From: an uncultured Alphaproteobacteria bacterium
GTDB taxonomy: Bacteria; Pseudomonadota; Alphaproteobacteria; SP197
Assembly (NCBI GenBank): GCA_958295695.1
Contig: OY282363.1
Span: 1,617,403-1,681,402, forward strand
Reading direction: 5' to 3'
Length of the DNA stretch: 64,000 bases
A program made the position numbers and the translations under genes. Below are positions 29,401 to 41,400 of the stretch, in pieces. The notes under the pieces are model-generated. The model was given only the letters and a program-made list of their open reading frames with translations. It ran no database searches and had not been told where the DNA came from. Each line of letters opens with the position of its first letter. Within the stretch, counting starts at the first letter, position 1.

Positions 29401-32400
29401 GCGACGCTGTCGGGGGTGTCGAGCGCGGCGGTGACGCTCACGGTGTCGGCGGCGCCGGGGTCGGGGACCGACTTCACGCTGAGCACGGCGACGACGCTGA
29501 CCATCGCGGCGGGGGATACGACGAGTTCGGGGACGGTGACGGTGACGGCGAACGACAACGATGTGGATGCGCCGGACAAGTCGGTGACGGTCTCGGCGAC
29601 GGCGGCCGGGGGTAACGGGGTGGCGGCGCCGTCGGACGCGACGCTGACGATCGCGGACGACGAAGCTACGCCCACCGTGACGCTGGTCCTGTCGCCGGCG
29701 TCGATCTCGGAGGACGGCGGGATCTCCACGGTGACGGCGACGCTGTCGGGGGTGTCGAGCGAGGCGGTGACGGTGACGGTGGGCGCGGCGGCGGGAACGG
29801 GGGCGGTCGCCGCGGACTTCGATCTGAGCACGGCGAAGACGCTGACCATCGCGTCGGGTTCGACGACCAGCGCCGGCGCGGTGACGGTGACGGCGAACGA
29901 CAACGACGTGGACGTGGCCGACAAGTCGGTGACGGTGTCGGGGACGGTCTCGGGCGGCAACAGTGTCGCGGCGCCGTCGGACGCGACGCTGACCTTGACG
30001 GACGACGACACGGCGGGCGTGACCTTCAACCCCACCGCCATCACCGTGACCGAGCAAGGCGCCGGCGCGACGTTCACCGTGGTCCTGGACTCCGAGCCCC
30101 CTCCCGGGGGGATGACGACGACGACATGGGTCGGTCTCAATCGCCCCGACGACGAGCTCGATCTGAACTCCGCCCTCACGTACCCGTACAACCTCTCGTT
30201 CACGCCGACGACCTGGAGCACGCCGCAGACGGTGACCGTCACGGCCAAAGGGGACAGCGACTTCCTGGACGAGACCAAGGAGGTCAGATACGCGGTGGCC
30301 AACTATGGGGTCGGGGACGTGGCGGACACGCCTGCGACGCTCCTGCTCGCGGTGACGGTCACGGTCATCGACGACGACAAGCCGGTCGTGTCGCTGTCGC
30401 TGTCGCCAGCGTCGATCTCGGAGAACGGCGGGGTGGCCACGGTGACCGCGACGCTGGACAAGGCGGCGAGCGAGGCGACGACGGTCACGGTGTCGGCGGC
30501 GGCGGTGTCCCCGGCGGTGTCGGGCGACTTCGGCCTGTCGAGCGCGACGACGCTGACCATCGCGACGGGGGATACGACGAGCACCGGAACCGTGACGGTC
30601 GCGGCGGTCGATAACGCGACCGACGCGCCGGACAAGTCGGTGACGGTCTCGGCGACGGTCGCGGGCGGCGACGGGGCGGCGGCGCCGTCCGACGCGACGC
30701 TGACCATCGCCGACGACGACGCGGCGCCGGGGGTGACGCTGTCGCTGTCGTCGTCGTCGATCTCGGAGAACGGCGGTGTATCGACGGTGACGGCGACGCT
30801 GTCGCACCCGTCGAGCGCGGCGACGACGGTGACGGTGGGGGCGGTCTCGGGCTTCTACACGGTGGGTTCGGACACGACCATCGTGATCGCGGCGGGCGAG
30901 ACGGCGAACGCCGCGGACACGGCGCCGATCGCGGCGGCGAACGACGACGTTCACCAGGGGGCGGCCGGGCGTTCGACGACGGTGACGGCGACGGTATCGA
31001 ACGACCAGGCTACCGCCGAATCGGAGACGATGACCGTCACCGGGGCGACGCTGACGCTGACCGACGACGAGGCGTTGCCGACGGTGGCGCTGGTCCTGTC
31101 GGAGCCGGACCCGACGAAGCCGGACACCATCCCCGAGAGCGGGGCGGGCGCCGCGAGCACGGTGACGGCGACGCTGGACCGCGCGTCGAGCGCGGCGGTG
31201 ACGCTCACGGTGTCGGCGGCGCCGGGGTCGGGGACGGATTTCACGCTGTCGAGCGCGAACACGTTGACCATCGCGGCGGGTTCGACGGCGAGCGCGGGGA
31301 CGGTGACGATTACGGCGACGGACGACACGACGGATGCGCCGGACAAGAGCGTGACGGTCTCGGCGACGGCGGCGGGCGGCAACGGGGTGGCGCCGCCGTC
31401 GGACGCGACGCTGACGATCGCGGACGACGAAGGTACGCCGACCGTGACGCTGGCGTTGTCGCCGGCGTCGATCTCGGAGGACGGCGGGGTCTCGACGGTG
31501 ACGGCGACGCTTTCCGGCAAGTCGAGCGAGGCGGTGACGGTGACGGTGTCGGCCTCGCCGGGGTCGGGGACGGATTTCACGCTGTCGAGCGACAAGACGC
31601 TGACCATCGCGGCGGAGGAGACGACGAGCACGGGCGCGGTGACGGTGACGGCGATGGACGACACGACGGACGAGGCGGACGAGACGGTGACGGTGTCGGG
31701 GGCGGCCACGGGCGGCAACGGCGTGGCGGCGCCGTCGGACGCGACGCTGACCATCGCGGACGACGATCCCGCGCCGATGCTCTCCATCGACTCGCCGAGC
31801 GTGACCGAGGGCGACAGCGGCTCGACGGACCTGACCTTCACGGCGACCCTGAGCGCCGCCTCCGGACGCGAGGTGACGGTGGACTACGTCGACGCCGGCA
31901 CCGGCACCGCGACGTCCGGGACGGACTACACGGCCATCGCCGCCGGCACGCTGACCTTCGCGGCGGGGACGACCGGCCAGACCTTCGACGTGGCGGTGAC
32001 GGGCGACGTCCTGGACGAGGCGGACGAGACGGTGAAAGTGCGGCTGAAGGATCCGGTGAACGCGGCGGTCTCGACCGCGGCGGGCGCCGGGACCGGGACG
32101 ATCGCGGACAACGACGCGACGCCGACGCTGTCGATCGGCTCGCCGAGCGTGACGGAAGGCGACAGCGGCTCCGCGGCGCTGACGTATACGGTGACCCTGA
32201 GCGCCGCCTCCGGACGCGAGGTGACGGTGCGGTATGCGGACGCGGGCACGGGGACGGCCACGTCCGGGACGGACTACACGGCCATCACCGCCGGCGCTCT
32301 GACCTTCCCGGCGGGGACGACCGGCCGGACCTTCAGCGTGTCGGTGACGGGCGACACGGTGGCCGAGTCGGACGAGACGGTGGAGGTGACGTGGAGCAAC

Positions 32401-35400
32401 GCGACGAACGCGACGATCTCGTCGCGCAGCGGGGTCGTCGCCACTGCGCTAAGGGTCGATGGGACGATCACGGACGACGACGGCGCCCCGACCTCGATCA
32501 CGCTGACGGTGGACGACAACGACGTGGGCGAGGGCGACGGGGCGACGACGATCACGGTGACGGCGACGGTGGACGGCACGAGCCGGTTCGCCGAGGCCAA
32601 GACGGTGAGCGTGAGCGTGGCGGACAGCGGCACGGCGGGGGCGGTGGACTTCGCCGCGGTGTCGAACTTCAACATCTCTATCGCCGCCGGGGCGGCGAGC
32701 GGTACCGGAAGCTTCACGCTGACGCCGACGGACGACTCGGACGACGAGACCGACGAGACCATCACGGTCAGCGGTACTTCGACCGGCCTGACGGTGAACC
32801 CGGCCACGATCGGCCTCACGGACAACGACGGGACGCCGACCTCGATCACGCTGACGGTGAACGACAACAGCGTGGGCGAGGGCGACGGGGCGACCACGAT
32901 CGCGGTTACGGCCACGTTGGACGGCTCGACGACGCTCGGCTCGGCCACGACGGTGCGGGTGAGCGTGGCGGGGAGCGGCACGGCGGGGGCGGTGGATTTC
33001 GCCACGGTGTCGGCGTTCGACATCACGATCGCAGCGGGCGACGCGAGCGGTACCGCGAACTTCACGCTGACGCCGACGGACGACGTAGTGGACGAGACCG
33101 ACGAGACCATCACGGTGCGCGGCGCGTCGACCGGCCTGACGGTGAACTCGGCCAGGATCGGCCTGACGGATGACGACGCGGCCCCGACCTCGATCACGCT
33201 GACGGTGAGTGACAGCAGCGTGGGCGAGGGCGACGGGGCGACCTCGATCACGGTGACCGCCACGGTGGACGGAACCACCCGGTTCGCCGAGGCGAAGACG
33301 GTGCGGGTGAGCGTGGCGGGCAGCGGCGCGGCGGGGGCGGTGGACTTCGCCGCGGTGGAGGCGTTCGACATCGAGATCGCGGCGGGAGCGGCGAGCGACA
33401 CCGCCGGCTTCACGCTGACGCCGACGGACGACGCGGTGGACGAGACCGACGAGACGATCGCGGTCAGCGGCGCGTCGGGCGGTCTGACGGTGAACTCGGC
33501 CACGATCGCGTTGACGGACGACGACGCGGCGCCGACCTCGATCACGCTGACGGTGGACGACACCGGCGTGGGCGAGGGCGACGGGGCGGCCGCGATCGCG
33601 GTGACCGCCACGGTGGACGGGACCACCCGGTTCGCCGAGGACACGACGGTGACGGTGAGCGTGGCGGGGAGCGGCACGGCGACGACGGTGGACTTCGCGG
33701 CGGTGTCGTCCTTCGACATCACGATCGCCGCCGGGGCGGCGAGCAAGACCGGGAGCTTCACGCTGACGCCGACCGACGACGTAGTGGACGAGACCGACGA
33801 GACGGTGACGGTGAGCGGCTCGTCGGGCGGCCTGACGGTGAACTCGGCCACGATCGCGTTGACGGACAACGACGCGGCGCCGACCTCGATCACCTTGACG
33901 GTGAGTGACGACAGCGTGAGCGAGGGCGACGGGGCGACCGCGATCGCGGTGACCGCGACGGTGGACGGCACGACCCGGTTCGCCACGGCGACGACGGTGA
34001 GCGTGCTCGTGAGGTCGGACAGCGGGACGATGAACGCGGTGGACTTTGCGTCGGTGTCGGGGTTCGACATCGAGATCGCCGCGGGGGCGGCGAGCGGTAC
34101 CAAAACCTTCACGCTGACGCCGACGAACGACGCGGTGGACGAGAACGACGAGACGATCACGGTGTACGGCGCCTCAGGCGGCCTGACGGTGAGCTCGGCC
34201 ACGATCGCGTTGACGGACGACGACGCGACGCCGACCTCGATCACGCTGACGGTGGACGACAACAGCGTGGCCGAGGACGACGGGGCGACCGCGATCACGG
34301 TGACCGCCACGGTGGACGGCGCGACGCGGTTCGCCACGGCGACGACGGTGACGGTGAGCGTGGCGGGGACCGGCGCGGCGGGGGCGGTGGACTTCGGGGC
34401 GGTGTCGGACTTCGACATCGAGATCGAAGCGGGCGACGAGAGCGCTACCGGCGCCTTCACGCTGACGCCGACGAACGACGCGTTCGACGAGACGAACGAG
34501 ACGATCACGGTGAGCGGCGCGTCGGGCGGCCTGACGGTGAGCTCGGCCACGATCGCGTTGACGGACGACGACGACGCCCCGACCGCGATCACGCTGACGG
34601 TGGACGACAACAGCGTGGCCGAGGACGACGGGGCGACCGCGATCGCGGTGACCGCCACGGTGGATGGCGCGAGCCGGTTCGTCGATGCCACGACCGTGAC
34701 CGTGAGCGTGGGGGGTAGCGGCACGGCGACGGCGGTGGACTTCGCGGCGGTGACGGACTTCGACATCACGATCGCCGCGGGGGCGGCGAGCAAGACCGGG
34801 AGCTTCACGCTGACGCCGACGAACGACGCGGTGGACGAGACCGACGAGACGGTGACGGTGAGCGGCACGTCGGGCAGCCTGACGGTGAACTCGGCCACGA
34901 TCGCGCTGACGGACGACGAGGCGACGCCGACGGTGGCGCTGGTCCTGTCGGAGCCGGACCCGACGAAGCCGGACACCATCCCCGAGAGCGGGGCGGGCGC
35001 CGCGAGCACGGTGACGGCGACGCTTTCGGGGGCGTCGAGCGAGGCGGTGACGGTGACGGTGTCGGCGACGGGCGCGACCGCGTCGGCGGGGGACTTCAGT
35101 CTGTCGAGCGCGAGGACGCTGACGATCGCGTCGGGGGATACGACGAGTTCGGGCGCGGTGACGGTGACGGCGGTGGACGACACGACGGCCGAGGCGGACG
35201 AGACGGTGACGGTCTCGGCGACCGTGGCGGGCGGCAACGGGGTGGCGGCGCCGTCGGCCGCGACGCTGACCGTGACCGACGACGAGGTCCTGCCGACGGT
35301 GACGCTGGTTCTGTCTTCGACGTCGATCCCGGAGACGGGCGGGGTGACGACGGTGACGGCGACGCTGTCGGGCGTGTCGAGCGCGGCGGTGACGGTGACG

Positions 35401-38400
35401 GTGTCGGCGTCGCCGGTGACGTCCACGGGCGCCGTGGCGGGCGACTTCAGCCTGTCGAGCGCGACGACTCTGACGATCGCGTCGGGGGATACGACGAGTT
35501 CGGGCGCGGTGACGGTGTCGGCGGTGGGCGACGCGAGGGACGAGACGGACGAGACGGTGACGGTGTCGGGGACGGCTTCGGGCGGCAACGGGGTGGCGAA
35601 CCCGTCGAGCGTGACCCTGACCGTGACCGACGACGACACGGCGGGGTTCGCGGTGTCGCCGGCGACGTCGACATCGTCGCGGCTGCGGACGACGGAGTCG
35701 GGCGGGACGGCGACGTTCACGGTGGCGCTGTCGAGCGAGCCGACGGGGGACGTGGTGCTCGGCGTGGCGAGTTCGGACGCGACGGAAGGGACGGTGTCCG
35801 CGTCGTCGCTGACCTTCACGGCGACGACCTGGAACACGGCGCAAACGGTGACGCTGACCGGCGTGGACGACGACCCCGCCAACGCCGACGGCGACCAAAA
35901 CTACACCGTCACGCTGACGGTGAACGCGACGAGCACGGCGGACGACAACTACGACGCGCTCGCGAGCTCCCCGGTCACGGTCTACGCGGTGAACGCGGAC
36001 AACGACTACGGGCTGAACGTGAGCTCGGTGACGGGCCAGGCGACGGAGGGTGGCGGGACGGCGACGTTCACGGTGGCGCTGCTGTCGCTGCCGTCGCAGG
36101 CGGTGACGGTATCGGTGACGAGCCTGGATACGGGCGAGGGAACGGTCTCGCCGTCGTCGCTGACCTTCGAGACGACGGCCTGGAACATGGCGCGGACGGT
36201 GACGGTGACCGGGGTCGATGACGACGTCGACGACGGCGATGTGACCTGGGCGGTGCGGCTGGATCCGTCGAGCGGCGACGCCAACTACAACGGGCTGGCG
36301 AACGTGGACGTGTCGGTGACGACGACGGACGACGACGACGCGCCGGGGGTGACGCTGTCGCTGTCGCCGTCGTCGATCTCGGAGAACGGCGGCGTGGCGA
36401 CGGTGACGGCGACGCTGTCGCGCGCGTCGGGGGCGGCGACGACGGTGACGGTGACGGCGGCGGCGGGCTTCTACACGGTGAGCGACGCGACGATCGTGAT
36501 CGACGCTGGCGAGACGGCGAACGCGACGGACACGGCGACGATCGCGGCGGCGAACGACAACGTTCACCAGGGCGTCGACGGGCGCTCGACGACGGTGACG
36601 GCGACGATAACGAACGCCCGGGCCACGACCGACGGAACGACCGTGGCGGTGACCGGCGCGCCTCTGACGCTGACGGACGACGAGACGTTGCCGACGGTGG
36701 CGCTGGCGCTGTCGGACCCGGTGGCGGGCCAGCCGGACACGATCGACGAGAGCGGGGCGAACAACGCGAGCGCGGTGACGGCGACGCTGTCGGGGGCGTC
36801 GAGCGAGGCGGTGACGCTGACGGTGGCGGCGGGTCCGGGAACCGACGCCGTGGCGGAGAACAACGCCGCCGCCGGCGACTTCACGCTGAGCACGGACAAG
36901 ACGCTCACCATCGCCGCCGGGGATACGGCGAGCAGCGGGACGGTGACCGTCACCGCGGCGCACGACACGGTCGACGAGCCGGACCAGCAGGCGACGGTGT
37001 CGGCGACGGTCTCGGGCGGCAACGGCGTGGCGGCGCCGTCGAGCGTGACGCTGACCATCGCGGACGACGACGCGGCGCCGGGGGTGACGCTGGCGCTGTC
37101 GGACAGCGCCATCGCGGAGGACGGCGGCTCGACGACGGTGACGGCGACGCTGGACCGTGCGTCGAGCCACGCGACGACGGTGACGGTGACGCCGGTCTCG
37201 GGGTCCTACACGGTGGGTTCGTCCAACACCCTCACCATCGCCGCCGGGACGACCGGCGGCGCCGGGACGGTGACGGTGACGGCGGTGGACGACGCCATCG
37301 ACAACGTGGGGAACCGTTCGGTGACGGTGACGGGCACGGCGGAGAACGGCCACGGCGTGGGCGCGGTGACGGGAGCGTCGCTGACGCTGACCGACGACGA
37401 GGCGACGCCGGTGGCGACGCTGGCGCTGAGCCCGGCGACGATCGCCGAGCACGACGGGACGAACGTGGGGTCGAGCACGGTGACGGCGACGCTGGACCGC
37501 GCGTCGAGCGAGGCGGTGACGCTGACGGTGTCGGCGGCGCCGGGGACGAACGCGGTCGCGGCGAACTTCACGCTGAGCACGGACAAGACGCTCACCATCG
37601 CCGCCGGGAATACGGCGAGCACGGGCGCGGTGACGGTGACGGCGGTCGACAACGCGACGGATTCGCCGGACAAGCAGGTGACGGTGACGGCGGCGGTCTC
37701 GGGCGACAGCGGCGTGGCGGCGCCGTCGAGCGTGACGCTGACCGTGACCGACGACGAGGCGACGCCGACGGTGGCGCTGGCGTTGTCGCCGTCGTCGATC
37801 TCGGAGAACGGCGGGGTCTCGACGGTGACGGCGACGCTGAGCCATGCGTCGAGCGCGGCGACGACGATCACGGTGGCGGCGGCGTCGGGCTTCTACACGG
37901 TAGGGTCCGACGCGACGATCGCGATTGCCGCGGGTGAGACGGCGAACGCGACGGACAGCGTAACGATTACCGCGGCGGACGACGCCATCGACAATGTCGT
38001 CAACCGCGGCGTCACGGTGACGGGCACGGCGGCCAACGCCCAGGCGGCGGCCGATTCGCGGACCGTGGCGGTGACGGGAGCGACGCTGACGCTGACCGAC
38101 GACGAGGCGACGCCGGTGGCGACGCTGGCGTTGTCGCCGTCGTCGATCTCGGAGAACGGCGGGGTCTCGACGGTGACGGCGACGCTGGACCGCGCGTCGA
38201 GCGAGGCGGTGACGCTGACGGTGTCGGCGGCGGCGGGGACGAACGCGGCGGCGGGCGACTTCAGCCTGTCGAGCGCGACGACGCTGACGATCGCGGCGGG
38301 TTCGACGGCGAGCACGGGCGCGGTGACGGTGACGGCGGTCGACAACGCGACGGATTCGCCGGACAAGCAGGTGACGGTGACGGCGCCGGTCTCGGGCTCT

Positions 38401-41400
38401 AGCGGCGTGGCGAACCCGTCGAGCGTGACGCTGACCGTGACCGACGACGAGGCGACGCCGACGGTGGCGCTGGCGTTGTCGCCGTCGTCGATCTCGGAGA
38501 ACGGCGGGGTCTCGACGGTGACGGCGACGCTGGACCGTGCGTCGAGCCACGCGACGACGGTGACGGTGACGGCGATGACCGGCGCCTACACGGTAGGGTC
38601 CGACGCGACGATCACGATTGCCGCGGGTGAGACGGCGAACGCGACGGACAGCGTAACGATTACCGCGGCGAACGACGCCATCGACAACGTGGGGAACCGT
38701 TCGGTGACGGTGACGGGCACGGCGGAGAACGGCCACGGCATCGGGACGCTGACCGGGGCGTCGCTGACGCTGACCGACGACGAAGGTACGCCGACGGTGG
38801 CGCTGGCGTTGTCGCCGTCGTCGATCTCGGAGAACGGCGGGGTCTCGACGGTGACGGCGACGCTGGACCGTGCGTCGAGCGAGGCGGTGACGCTGACGGT
38901 GTCGGCGTCGCCGGTGACGTCCACGGGCGCCGTGTCGGGCGACTTCAGCCTGTCGAGCGCGAGGACGCTGACGATCGCGGCGGAGGCCACGGCGAGCACG
39001 GGCGCGGTGACGGTGACGGCGGTCGATAACGCGACGGATTCGCCGGACAAGCAGGTGACGGTGACGGCGGCGGTCTCGGGCTCTAGCGGCGTGGCGGCGC
39101 CGTCGAGCGCGACGCTGACCGTGACCGACGACGAGGCGACGCCGACGGTGGCGCTGGCGTTGTCGCCGTCGTCGATCTCGGAGACGGGCGGGGTCTCGAC
39201 GGTGACGGCGACGCTGGACCGTGCGTCGAGCGAAGCGGTGACGGTGACGGTGGACGCGGCGGCGGGCGCGGGCGCGTCGGCGGACGACTTCAGTCTGTCG
39301 GGCGCGAGGACGCTGACGATCGCGTCGGGGGATACGACGAGTTCGGGCGCGGTGACGGTGACGGCGAACGGGAACGCGGTGGATGCGCCGGACAAGTCGG
39401 TGACGGTTTCCGGCACGGTGTCGGGCGGCAACGGGGTGGCGGCGCCGTCGGACGCGACGCTGACCGTGACCGACGACGAGGCGACGCCGACGGTGACGCT
39501 GGCGCTGTCTCCGACGTCGATCCCGGAGACGGGCGGGGTGACGACGGTGACGGCGACGCTGGACCGTGCGTCGAGCGAGGCGGTGACGGTGACGGTGTCG
39601 GCGTCGCCGGTGACGTCCACGGGCGCCGTGGCGGGCGACTTCAGTCTGTCGAGCGCGACGACTCTGACGATCGCGGCGGGGGATACGACGAGTTCGGGCG
39701 CGGTGACGGTGTCGGCGGTGGGCGACGCGGTGGACGAGACGGACGAGACGGTGACGGTGTCGGGGACGGCTTCGGGCGGCAACGGGGTGGCGGCGCCGTC
39801 GAGCGTGACGCTGACCGTGACCGACGACGACACGGCGGGGTTCGCGGTATCGCCGGCGACGTCGACATCGTCGCGGCTGCGGACGACGGAGAGTGGCGGG
39901 ACGGCGACGTTCACGGTGGCGCTGACGAGCGAGCCGACGGGGGACGTGGTGCTCGGCGTGTTGAGTACGAACACGGCGGAAGGCACGGTGTCGGCGTCGT
40001 CGCTGACCTTCACGGCGACGACCTGGAACACGGCGCAAACGGTGACGCTGACCGGGGTGGACGACGCCCCCGCCAACGCCGACGGCGACCAAGACTACAC
40101 CGTCGCGCTGACGGTGGACATGCCGAGCACGGCGGACACCAAGTACGACGCGCTCCCGGCGGTCACGGTCCATGCGGTGAACGCGGACAACGAGTACGGG
40201 CTGAACGTGGGTTCGGTGGCGGGCCAGGCGACGGAGGCGGGCGGGACGGCGACGTTCACGGTGGCGCTGATAACGCAGCCGTCGCAGGCGGTGACGGTAT
40301 CGGTGACGAGCCTGGATGCGAGCGAGGGAACGGTCTCGCCGTCGTCGCTGACCTTCGCGGCGACGGCCTGGAGCACGACGCAGGCGGTGACGGTGACCGG
40401 GGCGGATGACGCCATCGACGACGGCACGGTGACCTGGGCGGTACGGCTCGATCCGTCGAGCGGCGACGCCAACTACAACGGGCTGGCGAACGTGGACGTG
40501 TCGGTGACGACGACGGACGACGACGACGCGCCGGGGGTGACGCTGGCGCTGTCTCCGTCGTCGATCCCGGAGGACGGGGGCGTGGCGACGGTGACGGCGA
40601 CGCTGTCGCGCGCGTCGGGGGCGGCGACGACGGTGACGGTGACGCCGGCGGCGGGCTTCTACACGGTGAGCGACGCGACCATCGAGATCGCGGCGGGTTC
40701 GACGTCGAACGCGACGGACACGGCGACGATCGCGGCGGTGGACGACGCCATCGACAACGCGCCGAACCGGGCGGGCACGGTGACGGCGACGATCACGAAC
40801 GACCGGGCCACGGCCGACGGGACGACCATGGCGGTGAGCGGCGGGGCGTTGACCCTGACGGACGACGACGAGAAGGGCCTCGCGCTCGTCCCCTCGGATC
40901 ATCTGGCCGTGACGGCGGGGAGCTCGGCCTCGTACACGGCGGCGCTGACCTCGGAGCCGACGGACACGGTGACGGTGTCGGTCGCGAGCGACAACGCCGA
41001 CGTGACGGCGAACCCCGCCAGCCTGACCTTCACGATGTCGAACTGGGACACGCCGCAACCGGTGACGGTGTCGGCGTCGTCGGACGGTGACGACTACGCC
41101 GACGCGGCGACGCTGACGCACCGCGCGGCGGGCGGCGGCTACGGCGATGTGTCGGCGCCGCTGCCGGTGGCGGTGGCGGAGACCGGGGACACGCGGGTCC
41201 TGGCGGCGCCGGTGACGGCGGTGACGGAGGCGGTCTACCGCATCGGCGCCGCGACGGTCCGGGTGAGGTATACGCCCCTGGCGGGCGACGCCGTGCCGTC
41301 TCCGGCGGGTTCGGGGTTCGGTCTGGGGGAGGGCGACGCGCGGGTCGCGGTGGACGTGTCGGCGGTCTCCGGCCTTCCGTCCGGGGGCCTGACGCTGTGC

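Larger units (their letters stand above)
18535..41190 (+). repeat. Tandem array of about 63 Calx-beta-like modules
   Basis: I counted module ends by the recurring L-T-[IVL]-x-D-D-[ED] turn. The commonest module opens with PTVALALSPSSISENGG and ends with GGNGVAAPSSVTLTVTDDE. A second form has FYTVGSDATI and a histidine-containing loop (NDNVHQG). Canonical Calx-beta units with SPSVTEGDSGS occur near 18540 and 31770-32480. DNA identity between modules is high (GTGACGGTGACG-rich), so unequal recombination and assembly error are both likely. The count is by eye and may be off by one or two. Confidence 0.85.

Noticed and set aside
18535..41190. Regular direct repeats as a possible CRISPR or satellite array
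   Set aside because: The repeats are about 345 bp, in frame and protein-coding, with Calx-beta-like translation; there are no spacers.
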